From NCBI GenBank assembly GCA_047345645.1, contig JBLEFH010000001.1: a DNA stretch of 64,000 nucleotides; one strand, given 5' to 3'. This document shows, in pieces, positions 32,034-40,905 of this stretch. Source of the stretch: JBLEFH01 sp047345645 (GTDB lineage: Bacteria; Pseudomonadota; Alphaproteobacteria; Rhodobacterales; Rhodobacteraceae). The notes beneath the pieces were generated by a model, which was given only the letters and a program-made list of their open reading frames with translations, had not been told where the DNA came from and made no database searches. Each line of letters starts with the position of its first letter. Within the stretch, counting starts at the first letter, position 1. The translations under genes and the position numbers were made by a program.

Positions 32034-32941
32034 GGCGAGACCCGCGTCAGTTCAAACATTTCGGACGGGGTCAGCACCAGATCGGCGAAGAGTTTGAGGC
32101 CCATGCCAAGCACCAGAACGGCGAGCATCAGGCGCAGATATTCGGGCCGCAGGATGCCCGAGAGCCGCGCGCCGATTTGCGTGCCGATCACCCCGCCGAT
32201 GATGAGCAGCATGGCGAGGACCACATCGACCGTTTGCGTGCTGGTCGCGTGGAGGACCGTGGTGAAGCCGGTCACGAAGAGGATCTGGAAGAGCGAGGTG
32301 CCGATCACGACATTGGTGGGCATCCCGAGGATATAGATCATTGCGGGGAGCATGATGAACCCGCCGCCGACGCCGAGCATGGCGGCGATAAAGCCGATGG
32401 CGGCGCCGATCAGCGCGGGCGGGATCGGGGAGATATAGAGCTGCGAGCGGCGGAAGCGCATTTTATACGGGACGGCATGGACCCAGCCCCGTTTTCGCTT
32501 CGGTTTCTTATGCGCCTTGCCGATATTGCGCACGGCTTTGAGGCTCTCGACAAACATCATCGTGCCGATAATGCCGAGTAGCAGCACATAGCCGAGGCTG
32601 ACCCAGAGGTCGATCTGGCCGATGCGTTCGAGATAGGAGAAGAGGCGGACGCCCAAGAAGGAGCCGATCAGGCCGCCGATGAGCAGGACGGTGCCCATTT
32701 TGAGGTCCACCGCGCCGCGCCTGAGATGCGCAAGCACGCCGGAGAAGGAGTTGGCGACGACCTGATTTGTCTGGCTCGCGACCGCCACGGCGGGCGGCAC
32801 ACCGATAAAGAAGAGGAGCGGCGTCAGGATAAACCCGCCGCCGACGCCGAACATGCCGGACATCACCCCCACAACCGCGCCGAGACCGAGGATCACGAAG
32901 AGATCCACCGAGATTTCAGCTATGGGCAGGTAAATTGGCAT
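32030..32941 (-). CDS. TauE/SafE family sulfite/sulfoacetate-type exporter
   Basis: A 303-residue integral membrane protein with about eight helices in two repeated halves. The duplicated family motif is clear: VGVMSGMFGVGGGFILTPLL near residue 25 and GFIAAMLGVGGGFIMLPAMI near residue 195. Members export sulfite, sulfoacetate or related organosulfur anions. The exact substrate here is unknown. It is the first gene of a two-gene operon with the TIGR02186 protein. Confidence 0.9.
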   Translation of the reverse strand: MPIYLPIAEISVDLFVILGLGAVVGVMSGMFGVGGGFILTPLLFFIGVPPAVAVASQTNQVVANSFSGVLAHLRRGAVDLKMGTVLLIGGLIGSFLGVRLFSYLERIGQIDLWVSLGYVLLLGIIGTMMFVESLKAVRNIGKAHKKPKRKRGWVHAVPYKMRFRRSQLYISPIPPALIGAAIGFIAAMLGVGGGFIMLPAMIYILGMPTNVVIGTSLFQILFVTGFTTVLHATSTQTVDVVLAMLLIIGGVIGTQIGARLSGILRPEYLRLMLAVLVLGMGLKLFADLVLTPSEMFELTRVSP

Positions 32942-33019
32942 GGCGCTCCGGCAATTGGGGCGGTGTAACCCGCGAGGCTTGCGATAAGGTTAACCGCAAA
33001 TGCTGCGCTGCGGGAAGGC

Positions 33020-33820
33020 CTAGGCCATGTCGCGCAGCCAGCGGCGGATGACTTTTTCGAGTTTCGCCGCCCCGATGGGCGCCATTTCCTTGGTCTGTTC
33101 GTGGCTGATATTTTCGGCGGCCATGCCCGCGCCCATATTTGTGATCACAGAAACCGCGACGACCTTCAGGCCGAGGAACCGTGCAAGGATCGCTTCGGGC
33201 ACGGTGGACATGCCGACCGCATCCGCGCCGAGGGTTTTGAGCATCCGGATTTCCGCCGGGCTTTCAAAGGACGGGCCGGTGCACCATGCGTAAACGCCAT
33301 CCCCGCATGTGACGTCTTCCGCCTCCGCCGCCGCATGGAGCGCGGCGCGGATGTCCGGGTCATAAGGCTCGGTCATGTTGACGAAGCGTTTGTCGGTTTT
33401 CTCGCCGATTAGCGGGTTCTGCCCGAAGAGCGAGATGTGATCGGACAGCGCCATGATATTGCCCGGCGGCAGATCCTCGCGGAGCGATCCGGCGGAGTTG
33501 GTCAGCAGCAGGCTTTCCGCGCCGAGCGATTGCAGCAGCTCCAGCGGGGCGCGCATCACATCGGGCTTGCCGCTTTCATAATAATGCGCCCTTCCGCCGA
33601 AGATGGCGACGCGGACGCCTTCGAGCGTGCCGATCACCAGCTTGGGGTTGTGGCCGGAGACGCCCGCATGGGGGAAGCCGGGCAGGTCGGCATAGTCAAT
33701 CGCCAGCCCCTCGACCCGGTCCGCCAGCCCGCCAAGGCCGGAGCCGAGGACGAGGCCGACGCGCACCGGCTCCTTGCCGGTCTGTTCCTGAACGAAATCG
33801 CGTAGATCGGACCCGCGCAT
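33020..33820 (-). CDS. Purine nucleoside phosphorylase
   Basis: It splits purine (deoxy)nucleosides with phosphate to base and (deoxy)ribose 1-phosphate. 266 residues, trimeric (low-molecular-mass) class. Phosphate-site blocks are GLVLGSGLGG, FGGRAHYYES and LTNSAGSL. Purine recognition uses the Glu in TGPSFESPAE and the Asn in VSVITNMGAG, which in this class indicates 6-oxopurines (inosine, guanosine). Its ATG directly abuts the stop of the upstream nucleoside-type permease gene, which ties uptake and breakdown of nucleosides together. Confidence 0.94.
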   Translation of the reverse strand: MRGSDLRDFVQEQTGKEPVRVGLVLGSGLGGLADRVEGLAIDYADLPGFPHAGVSGHNPKLVIGTLEGVRVAIFGGRAHYYESGKPDVMRAPLELLQSLGAESLLLTNSAGSLREDLPPGNIMALSDHISLFGQNPLIGEKTDKRFVNMTEPYDPDIRAALHAAAEAEDVTCGDGVYAWCTGPSFESPAEIRMLKTLGADAVGMSTVPEAILARFLGLKVVAVSVITNMGAGMAAENISHEQTKEMAPIGAAKLEKVIRRWLRDMA

Positions 33821-34783
33821 TTACCGCTCCTTCACATAGGGACGACCGCCCGCTTTCGGGGGGATCGCCTTGCCGACGAAGCCCGCGAGGATGATGACGG
33901 TCAGGATATAGGGCAGGGCCTGCATGAACTGCACCGGGACGCGGACGCCGCCGATATTGAGGTCCTGATAGCGGATGCCGATGGCTTCCAGCAGGCCAAA
34001 GAGCAGGCAGGCGAAAAGGGCGGGCCAGGGCCGCCATTTGGCGAAGATGAGGGCCGCGAGGGCGATATAGCCTTTGCCCGCGGTCATCTCGCGGACGAAA
34101 CCCGCGCCCATGGAGGTCGACAGATACGCCCCCGCGATGCCGCAGAGCAGGCCGCAGATGATAACGGAGGAATAGCGCAGGCGGGTCACGGAGACGCCTG
34201 CGGTATCGACCGCACCGGGGTTCTCGCCAACCGCGCGCAGGCGCAGGCCGAAGCGGGTGCGGAAGAGGACCCACCAGCTGATCGCCGGGAGCAGGAAGGC
34301 GGCATAGACGAGGATCGAATGGCCGGAGATCACTTGCTGATAGAGCGGGCCGATCACGGGCACATCGCTCAGCGCGTTGGCGAAGGGCAGGGTGATCGTG
34401 GAAAAGCGGCCCGAGGTGACTTGCGGTGTTTGACCGCCCTGCCGGAACCAGTTTTGCCCGATAAAGACCGTGAGGCCCGAGGCGAGGAAGTTGACCGCCA
34501 CGCCGGAGATGATCTGTTGCCCGCGGAAGGTGATCGAGGCGAGGCCGTGGATCAGCCCGAGGAAGAGCGACGCGCCCATTCCGGCGAGCAGGCCCAGCCA
34601 CGCATTGCCCGAGACATAGGCGACGGCGGCGGCCATGAAGGCCCCGGCCAGCATCTTGCCCTCAAGGCCGATGTCGAAGATCCCGGCCCGTTCGGAGAAG
34701 AGGCCCGCGAGACAGACGATCAGCAGCGGCGTCGCGAGGCGGATCGTGGAGTCGGCGAGTTGCAGAAGGCTTGCGTAATCCAT
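33821..34783 (-). CDS. Nucleoside-type ABC transporter permease (second permease, YufQ/NupC-like)
   Basis: A 320-residue BPD_transp_2 family permease with about nine helices (LATPLLIVCLAGLFSERAGIF onward). The conserved GIFDIGLEGKMLAGAF and FRGQQIISGVAVNFLASGL mark the BMP-linked nucleoside branch. It pairs with the 35418-36521 permease. Its ATG shares one base with the stop of the LysE-type gene (TGATG). Several other frames are open over this region, but this one has the membrane profile and coupled start. Confidence 0.92.
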   Translation of the reverse strand: MDYASLLQLADSTIRLATPLLIVCLAGLFSERAGIFDIGLEGKMLAGAFMAAAVAYVSGNAWLGLLAGMGASLFLGLIHGLASITFRGQQIISGVAVNFLASGLTVFIGQNWFRQGGQTPQVTSGRFSTITLPFANALSDVPVIGPLYQQVISGHSILVYAAFLLPAISWWVLFRTRFGLRLRAVGENPGAVDTAGVSVTRLRYSSVIICGLLCGIAGAYLSTSMGAGFVREMTAGKGYIALAALIFAKWRPWPALFACLLFGLLEAIGIRYQDLNIGGVRVPVQFMQALPYILTVIILAGFVGKAIPPKAGGRPYVKER

Positions 34784-35418
34784 CAGACGCGCTCCGTTGC
34801 CATGCGAACGGCCATATAGGCCATGAAGGTGCCGAGGGCGGCTTCGATCCAGCGGCGCGCGCGGTTGTAGGCGGCGCGCATCGGGGAGGACGAGAGCAGG
34901 ATGGCATAGGCCCCATGCCCGGCGAGCGACATGGCGAAAGCGCCGAGGAAGAAAAGCCCCGCCACGGGCGCAGGAGCGCCGGTAATCGCGCCGACCGATG
35001 AGATCGCAAGCCAGAACACGATGGCTTTCGGGTTGGTGATCTGCATCAAGAAGCCCATGAGCCAGTTTTTCGGCAGGCTGTGATGGGCGACGGTTGCCGG
35101 GGTGACGGCGGGCGGGGTCAGCGCCTTTTGCCAGGATTTCAGGCTGAGCCATGCGAGATAGCTTGCGCCCGCGATTTTGACGGCGACGGCGGCCCAAGCG
35201 ACCTGTGTGAGTAGCGCGCCGAGGCCGAGATTGGTGGCGACGGCGAGCAGGAGCGCGCCTGAGGCCACGCCGAGGCTACAGACAAGCGCGGCTTGGCGGC
35301 CCTGCGACATGGACACGCCGAGGATCAACGCCACCGCCGGGCCGGGCGACAGCACTGCGACCAGCAGAATGGCGTAGGCCGCGCCGAAACCTGCGAGATA
35401 GGGGAGAAGCATATCCAT
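34783..35418 (-). CDS. LysE/RhtB-family exporter inside the nucleoside transporter operon
   Basis: A 211-residue membrane protein with six helices. The family signature is LSPGPAVALILGVSMSQGRQ near the N-terminus, followed by AGASYLAWLSLKSW and GFLMQITNPKAIVFWLA. LysE/RhtB proteins export amino acids or related metabolites. The start ATG 35418 and the stop both overlap neighbouring permease genes by one base, so it is fully embedded in the operon between the two permeases of an import system. An exporter of a purine-related or other metabolite is conceivable, but the substrate is unknown. Confidence 0.9.
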   Translation of the reverse strand: MDMLLPYLAGFGAAYAILLVAVLSPGPAVALILGVSMSQGRQAALVCSLGVASGALLLAVATNLGLGALLTQVAWAAVAVKIAGASYLAWLSLKSWQKALTPPAVTPATVAHHSLPKNWLMGFLMQITNPKAIVFWLAISSVGAITGAPAPVAGLFFLGAFAMSLAGHGAYAILLSSSPMRAAYNRARRWIEAALGTFMAYMAVRMATERV

Positions 35419-36521
35419 CACTCGACCCTCTTGTTGAGGCCAAACATGATGAACAGGCGCTCCAACGGGAAGCGGACCATGTTTTCCAGCGCGCCCGCGA
35501 AGAGGATCACGAGGGCCTGAATCACGAGGATCATCTGACTGGGGATGGAGGGCATCATGAAGGACAGCTCCGCGCCGCCTTGGTAGAGGATGCCGAAGAG
35601 GATCGCGGCGAGGATCACCCCGACCGGATGCGAGCGGCCCATCAGGGCCACGGCGATACCGACGAAGCCCGCGCCCTGCACATGGTCGGCGAGGAGGCGT
35701 TGCTGGTCGCCCATCACGGTGTTGAGCGCCATCATCCCGGCCATCGCGCCCGAGAGCAGCATGGCGATCATGGTGATGCGGATCGGGTTGATCCCGGCAT
35801 AAAGCGCGGCGGGTTCGGACTGGCCGAAGGCGCGGAGCGCATAGCCGGTTTTGGTCCGCCAGATGAAGAGCCATGTGAAAAGCGAGGCCAGCAGCGCCAC
35901 GAAGAACGAGATGTTCAGCGGCGAGCGGGAGATAGAGATACCGAACCATGCGGCCATTTCGTCCATGCGTGGAAGCTGTGCGCCTTCGGCGAAACGGCGG
36001 GTTTCCGGCGACTGGCTGCCGGGGGCTTTGATAACATCGTTCAGCAGATAGACCATCAGCGCGGCGGCGATGAAGTTAAACATGATTGTTGTGATCACAA
36101 TATGGCTGCCGCGTTTGGCTTGCAGATAGGCCGGGATCGCGGCCCATGCCGCGCCCGCTGCGCCGGAGGCGATGATGGTGAGCGGTAGGGTGATGAGCCA
36201 GCTTGTCTGGTCGAGCGTGAGGCCGATCAGCGCCACGCCGAGCCCGCCAATCGCCGCCTGACCCTCGCCGCCGATATTGAAAAGCGAGGCGTGGAAGGCG
36301 ATGGCGACGCAAAGACCCGTAAAGATGAAATTCGTTGCGAAATAAAGGGTGTAGCCGATCCCGTAATCGGAACCGAGGGAGCCCTGGATCATGATTTTCA
36401 CGGCTTCCCACGGGCTTTCGCCGATGATCAGCACCACCAGACCGGCAACGGTGAAGGCGATGATGACCGACAGGAGCGGGATCAGGATGACATCGGCCCA
36501 ACGGGGCAGAACGGAACTCAT
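35418..36521 (-). CDS. Nucleoside-type ABC transporter permease (first permease, YufP/NupB-like)
   Basis: A 367-residue permease of the BPD_transp_2 family with about ten helices. Characteristic stretches are IAFHASLFNIGGEGQAAIGG, GSHIVITTIMFNFIAAALMV and FGQSEPAALYAGINPIR. It forms a heterodimeric pore with the 33821-34783 permease. It overlaps the ATPase gene by four bases and the LysE-type gene by one. Confidence 0.93.
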   Translation of the reverse strand: MSSVLPRWADVILIPLLSVIIAFTVAGLVVLIIGESPWEAVKIMIQGSLGSDYGIGYTLYFATNFIFTGLCVAIAFHASLFNIGGEGQAAIGGLGVALIGLTLDQTSWLITLPLTIIASGAAGAAWAAIPAYLQAKRGSHIVITTIMFNFIAAALMVYLLNDVIKAPGSQSPETRRFAEGAQLPRMDEMAAWFGISISRSPLNISFFVALLASLFTWLFIWRTKTGYALRAFGQSEPAALYAGINPIRITMIAMLLSGAMAGMMALNTVMGDQQRLLADHVQGAGFVGIAVALMGRSHPVGVILAAILFGILYQGGAELSFMMPSIPSQMILVIQALVILFAGALENMVRFPLERLFIMFGLNKRVE

Positions 36522-38098
36522 GCGTGCGCCTCATTCGGTTGGTCGTCGTCGATCCCGGCCATGAGGAGGCCAAGCTCGCCCTCATCGGTGGTCGCGGCAT
36601 CGACAATGCCGGAGATGCGGCCGTCGAACATCACCATGATGCGGTCCGACAGGCCGAGAATTTCTTCAAGCTCGACCGAGACCAGCAGGATCGCCTTGCC
36701 CTCGTCCCGCAGCTTGATGATCTCCTTGTGGATAAATTCGATCGCGCCGATATCGACGCCGCGAGTCGGCTGGCCGACGAGCAGGAGATCGGGGTTCTGC
36801 TCGATCTCTCGGGCGATGACGAGCTTTTGCTGGTTGCCGCCCGAGAAATTGGCCGATTTGAGATTGATGTCGCGGGGGCGGACGTCGAAATTCTCCATCC
36901 GCTGCTCGGCGACCCGTTTCATCTTGCCAATGTCGAGCAGGCCCGGCCCGGTTTGGTAGTCGGGGTGATCGTGATAGCCGAAACTGGCGTTCTCCCACGC
37001 GGAGAAAGGCATGATCATGCCGCGCCGGTGACGGTCCTCCGGGACGTGGTTGATGCCGACCTTGCGGCGGTCATCGGCGTTGTAGATGTTTGTCAGATCA
37101 AGGGTTTGCCCCTCGAAATTGATCGTGCCGCCCGCGGCTTCACGGATGCCCGCAAGGATTTCGAGCAGTTCCGACTGCCCGTTCCCGGCAACCCCGGCCA
37201 CGCCAAGGATTTCGCCCTTGCGCAGATCGAAGGAAATGCCGCGCAGCTTCTCGACCCCTGCCGAGTTGACGCAGCGCAGCTTGTCGACCGAAAGGACGAC
37301 TTCGCCCGGCTGGGCGGGCGCCTTGTCCACCCGCAACAGCACTTCGCGGCCCACCATCAGCTCCGCCAGTTCGGCGGGCGAGGTGGAGGCGGTCTCGACG
37401 GTCGCGGTCATCTCGCCGCGCCGCATGACGGAGACGGTATCGGTCGCGGCCATGATCTCGCGCAGCTTGTGGGTGATGAGAATGATGGTCTTGCCCTCAT
37501 TCTTCAGCCCTTCAAGTATGCGGAAGAGGTGGTCGGCCTCGGTCGGGGTCAGCACCCCGGTCGGCTCGTCGAGGATGAGAATATCGGCCTCGCGGTAGAG
37601 CGCCTTGAGGATCTCGACCCGCTGCTGCATCCCGACGGAGAGATCGCCGACGGTCGCATCGGGATCGACACGCAGCTCATATTCCTCAGCCAGCTCTTTC
37701 AGCCGGTCGCGCGCCTTGGCGAGCGAAGGCCGCAGCATCCGCCCGTCCTCCGCGCCCAGAATGATGTTTTCCAAAACGGTAAACGGCTGCACGAGCATGA
37801 AATGCTGGTGCACCATGCCGATGCCATGAGCGATGGCGTCGTCGGAATTCTTGATTTCGACCTTTTGGCCGTTGATCCGAATGTCGCCCTTATCGGCGCT
37901 GTAAAATCCATAAATGATCGACATGAGCGTCGATTTCCCGGCCCCGTTCTCGCCAACGATGCCGTGGATGGTCCCTTTGCGGACCTGCAAATCAATATCC
38001 TGATTGGCTTTGACCGGGCCAAAGCTCTTGGAAATACCTTTAAGTTCAAGGGCGAGGGGGGCCGATGTCCCGGCCCCCTGCTGCATATCCGCTGCCAT
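36518..38098 (-). CDS. Nucleoside-type ABC transporter ATPase (double ABC module)
   Basis: A 526-residue protein with two ABC modules. The first has Walker A GENGAGKST, signature LSVGMQQR and Walker B ILILDEPTGVLT. The second has the usual altered P-loop GVAGNGQSELLE and signature FSGGNQQK, as in RbsA- and NupA-like proteins, so one ATP site is likely to be dominant. The residues before the first module form a short Ala-rich leader. The ATG shares a base with the stop of the binding-protein gene. Confidence 0.94.
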   Translation of the reverse strand: MAADMQQGAGTSAPLALELKGISKSFGPVKANQDIDLQVRKGTIHGIVGENGAGKSTLMSIIYGFYSADKGDIRINGQKVEIKNSDDAIAHGIGMVHQHFMLVQPFTVLENIILGAEDGRMLRPSLAKARDRLKELAEEYELRVDPDATVGDLSVGMQQRVEILKALYREADILILDEPTGVLTPTEADHLFRILEGLKNEGKTIILITHKLREIMAATDTVSVMRRGEMTATVETASTSPAELAELMVGREVLLRVDKAPAQPGEVVLSVDKLRCVNSAGVEKLRGISFDLRKGEILGVAGVAGNGQSELLEILAGIREAAGGTINFEGQTLDLTNIYNADDRRKVGINHVPEDRHRRGMIMPFSAWENASFGYHDHPDYQTGPGLLDIGKMKRVAEQRMENFDVRPRDINLKSANFSGGNQQKLVIAREIEQNPDLLLVGQPTRGVDIGAIEFIHKEIIKLRDEGKAILLVSVELEEILGLSDRIMVMFDGRISGIVDAATTDEGELGLLMAGIDDDQPNEAHA

Positions 38099-39102
38099 TA
38101 CGAAACCGGGCAGCTGTCGTCGTCGTAATAGTTGTGGACCTCGATCTCACCCGAGACGATGCCTTCGCGGGCCTCTTCCGCAGCGGCTTTCATTTCTTCG
38201 GTGATGAGATCGGTGTTGTTGTCATCGAGCGCGTAATCGACGCCGTTCTCGGCGAGGCCAAGCACCACTGTGCCGGTTTCGAACTCGCCGCCATCAGCGC
38301 CATCCTGGAAGGCTTCCTGAACCGCCACATCGACGCGCTTGACCATCGAGGTCAGCACATGGCCGGGATAGAGTGCGTTCTGGTTGGAGTCGACGCCGAT
38401 CCCGAAAACACCCGCATCATTTGCCGCTTGCAGAACGCCGCGACCCGTGCCGCCCGCTGCGTGATAGATCACATCCGCGCCGCGCTCGATCTGCGAGGTC
38501 GCAAGCTCGGTGCCTTTCACCGGGTCGTTCCACGCCGCCGGGGTGGTGCCGGTCATGTTCTGGAAGATCTCCGCATCGGGATTGGCGTATTTTACACCCT
38601 CGACATAGCCGCAGGCGAATTTCCGGATCAGCGGGATGTCCATGCCGCCGACAAAGCCGACCTTGCCGCTTTCCGACTTCATCGCCGCCAGAAGGCCGAC
38701 GAGGAAGGAGCCCTCATGCTCGGAGAACACCACCGAACGGACATTCGGCTGATCGACTTCCGCGTCGATAATGACGAAATTGGTGTCCGGGAATTCCGGG
38801 GCAATCGCGCTCAGCGGCTCGGCAAAGGAGAAGCCGGTCACGACGATCGGGTTGTTGCCAGCCTGAGCAAAGCGGCGGAGGGCCTGCTCACGCTGCGCTT
38901 CGGACTGCATCTCGAATTCGCGGTAAGACTGGCCGGTCTCTTCCTTGTAGCGCTCAGCGCCCATATAGGCCGCTTCGTTGAAGCTTTTGTCGAACTTACC
39001 GCCCATATCGAAAATCAGCGCCGGCTCCGCTGCGTCTTGCGCAAATGCGGTGCTGGCCAGACCGACAGTCGCAACTGTCGCCATAAGAGAAAGAATCTTC
39101 AT
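38098..39102 (-). CDS. BMP/PnrA-family lipoprotein-like nucleoside-binding protein
   Basis: A 334-residue substrate-binding protein. The signal is MKILSLMATVATVGLAS then FAQ; no lipobox Cys is present, so it is a soluble periplasmic form. Family blocks: IFDMGGKFDKSFNEAAYMGAERY, IVVTGFSFAEPL, VGFVGGMDIPLIRKF, DVIYHAAGGTGRGVL and GIGVDSNQ, matching the PnrA-type nucleoside receptors. Together with the adjoining purine nucleoside phosphorylase gene this suggests inosine/guanosine-type ligands. It is the first gene of a six-gene operon. Confidence 0.92.
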   Translation of the reverse strand: MKILSLMATVATVGLASTAFAQDAAEPALIFDMGGKFDKSFNEAAYMGAERYKEETGQSYREFEMQSEAQREQALRRFAQAGNNPIVVTGFSFAEPLSAIAPEFPDTNFVIIDAEVDQPNVRSVVFSEHEGSFLVGLLAAMKSESGKVGFVGGMDIPLIRKFACGYVEGVKYANPDAEIFQNMTGTTPAAWNDPVKGTELATSQIERGADVIYHAAGGTGRGVLQAANDAGVFGIGVDSNQNALYPGHVLTSMVKRVDVAVQEAFQDGADGGEFETGTVVLGLAENGVDYALDDNNTDLITEEMKAAAEEAREGIVSGEIEVHNYYDDDSCPVS

Positions 39103-39174
39103 AATCGTCCCCGTTCTCGCGGCTTCGCGCCGCCTAATTTATGGGCCATGGCAAAAAGCCTGACCTTCCACCCA

Positions 39175-39206
39175 TTTATAAAGGCGAAATTGCCGGGTTT
39201 GGTCAA
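39175..39206 (-). promoter_or_regulatory. Predicted promoter of the nucleoside transporter operon
   Basis: On the minus strand TTGACC (complement of 39201-39206) is followed after about 18-19 bases by TTATAA (39176-39181 region). It would start transcription about 65 bases before the binding-protein ATG. No operator palindrome was recognised. Confidence 0.45.
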
Positions 39207-39218
39207 GGGGGCAAGGGG

Positions 39219-39635
39219 TTACGCGCCGTCAGGGGAGAGCGGGCGCATGAGGATCAGCGCACTGTTTCCAGCGCCGTAATAATCGCGGCGCCGGCCGGTC
39301 TCGCGATAGCCGCAGCCCGTGTAGAGCGCGTGAGCAGGGGCGTTGTCCTCCGCGACTTCGAGGAAGATCTGCGCGACGTCTTGGGCCGCGAGGGTCTGAT
39401 GGGCTTGGTTGAGGAGCCGCCGAGCGATCCCCTGACGCTGCGCCTCGGGGGCGACGGCGATGGTCAGCAGCTCCGCCTCATCCGCAATTTTCCGTGTGAT
39501 CGCAAAGCCGTTGGGAGCATGGAGCGCTTCGACACCGATTTGATCGAGCAGCCTCGCGATTTCCGCCGCGGACCACGGGCGCGGGTGTTTGGTGAAACAG
39601 GCCGCGTGGATTTTTGCCATTCTTTCCGGGGTCAT
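39219..39635 (-). CDS. rimI: Ribosomal-protein-alanine N-acetyltransferase RimI-like
   Basis: A 138-residue GNAT protein. N-terminal HAACFTKHPRPWS is the usual RimI substrate-side stretch, followed by the acetyl-CoA loop IAVAPEAQRQGIARRLL and FLEVAEDNAPAHALY with GYRETGRRRDYY. RimI acetylates the N-terminus of ribosomal protein S18 in enterobacteria; other substrates may exist here. It overlaps tsaB by four bases, the widespread tsaB-rimI pair. Confidence 0.88.
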   Translation of the reverse strand: MTPERMAKIHAACFTKHPRPWSAAEIARLLDQIGVEALHAPNGFAITRKIADEAELLTIAVAPEAQRQGIARRLLNQAHQTLAAQDVAQIFLEVAEDNAPAHALYTGCGYRETGRRRDYYGAGNSALILMRPLSPDGA

Positions 39636-40264
39636 GCGGGCAGAATGGTCGGCGGCGGCTCAGAGGGAAGCGCCGCGTCAGGCGGGCGCAGATAGAGCGG
39701 CGCGGGCGGGATATGGGGTTGGTTGAGCCGGGTTTGGGCGATCTTGGCGATGGCGACCGGGTCCGGGAAGGCCGTCCCCATCTCGCCGCCCGCAAGGGCC
39801 GGAGCTGCCGCGCCGAGATGCGTGTCCGGAAGATCACACGCACGAAGGTCCTCCAGAGTCATCAACTCCGGACCCCAGGCCGTTTCCCCAAAAACCTGTG
39901 CATAAACAAATCCGCCACGCGCATCGAGCGACACCGCGCAGGGCGGCGGCGCGTCATGGGCCAGCGCTTCGAAACTGGTCACGCCGATCGCCGGAATATC
40001 GAGCGCCAGCGCCAGACCGCGCGCCGTCGCGACCGCGATGCGCGTGCCGGTGAAATTGCCGGGGCCGATCCCGACGCCAATCGCTGTCAGGTCTTTTAAA
40101 TCATGGCCTTGGAGCGCGTCTTCAATCATCGGCATCAGCGCTTCGGCCTGCCCTTTTTGCATCTCGGCGCGGCGCTCCGCGAGAACCGCCTCCCCGCAAA
40201 GCAAAGCGACCGCGCAATGCGCGGCCGATGTGTCGAAGGCGAGGATCAGCGGGTCAGACGCCAA
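39632..40264 (-). CDS. tsaB: tRNA threonylcarbamoyladenosine biosynthesis protein TsaB
   Basis: A partner of TsaD in making t6A at position 37 of ANN-decoding tRNAs. About 210 residues of the ASKHA fold: LILAFDTSAAHCAVALL at the start, GVGIGPGNFTGTRIAVATARGLA in the middle and VSLDARGGFVYAQVF later. No ATG is available near the N-terminus. TTG 40264, with GAGG about nine bases upstream, is the more likely start and overlaps the nfu gene by 11 bases. TTG 40282 is a weaker alternative. Confidence 0.9.
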   Translation of the reverse strand: MASDPLILAFDTSAAHCAVALLCGEAVLAERRAEMQKGQAEALMPMIEDALQGHDLKDLTAIGVGIGPGNFTGTRIAVATARGLALALDIPAIGVTSFEALAHDAPPPCAVSLDARGGFVYAQVFGETAWGPELMTLEDLRACDLPDTHLGAAAPALAGGEMGTAFPDPVAIAKIAQTRLNQPHIPPAPLYLRPPDAALPSEPPPTILPA

Positions 40265-40814
40265 CGGGCCGGACCTCGGCAACCTCGGGAATGTAGTGGC
40301 GCAGGAGATTTTCGATCCCCATTTTCAGCGTCATGGTCGAGGATGGGCAGCCCGCGCAGGCGCCTTGCATATGCAGATAGACAACGCCGCGCTCGAAACC
40401 GTGGAAGGTGATGTCGCCGCCATCTTGCGCGACGGCAGGGCGGACGCGCGTGTCGAGTAAGTCCTTGATCTGATCGACAATTTCCTTGTCCGGGCCAGTG
40501 TGTTCAGCATGATCGACCGTGCCGCTCTCGCCTTCCATCACCGGCGCGCCGGACTGGAAATGCTCCATGATCGCGCCAAGGATCGCGGGCTTGATATGCG
40601 CCCATTCCGCTGCGTCACCCTTGGTCACGGTCACGAAATCCGGGCCGAGAAACACGCCCGTCACATCCGCCGAAGCGAAAATACGCTGCGCGAGCGGCGA
40701 GGTGGATGCGCTCTCCTTGCTCGGGAAATCCGCCGTCCCGGTGGACAGAACGTCTTGACCCGGAAGGAATTTCAGCGTCGCGGGGTTCGGAGTGGACTCA
40801 GTTTGAATAAACAT
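40254..40814 (-). CDS. Nfu-type iron-sulfur cluster scaffold/carrier
   Basis: A 186-residue NifU-family protein. An N-terminal Nfu_N domain (FIQTESTPNPATLKFLPGQ to VTVTKGDAAEW, about 1-90) is followed by the C-terminal NifU domain with the cluster-binding CAGCPSS. It accepts an Fe-S cluster and hands it to clients; the Fds formate dehydrogenase and MtaB encoded in the same window are the kind of client that would need it. It is the first gene of an nfu-tsaB-rimI run. Confidence 0.93.
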   Translation of the reverse strand: MFIQTESTPNPATLKFLPGQDVLSTGTADFPSKESASTSPLAQRIFASADVTGVFLGPDFVTVTKGDAAEWAHIKPAILGAIMEHFQSGAPVMEGESGTVDHAEHTGPDKEIVDQIKDLLDTRVRPAVAQDGGDITFHGFERGVVYLHMQGACAGCPSSTMTLKMGIENLLRHYIPEVAEVRPVGV

Positions 40815-40905
40815 CGCATCGGCCTTTCTTTGAAGGTTATTTGGGGCGCAGGGACGGGCGAGTCAAGCGAAACGCTTTGTTAAACCTTGGGCGCTATCTC
40901 CGTGC

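Noticed and set aside
33696..34601. A 301-codon minus-strand frame
   Set aside because: It is in another frame of the real permease gene. The translation is Arg/Pro-rich, and the overlapping permease has a coupled start and membrane profile.
36518..38098. Ribose-type transporter assignment for the 33.8-39.1 kb ABC system
   Set aside because: The ATPase resembles RbsA, but the binding protein is BMP/PnrA-type and the operon ends in purine nucleoside phosphorylase, which favours nucleosides.
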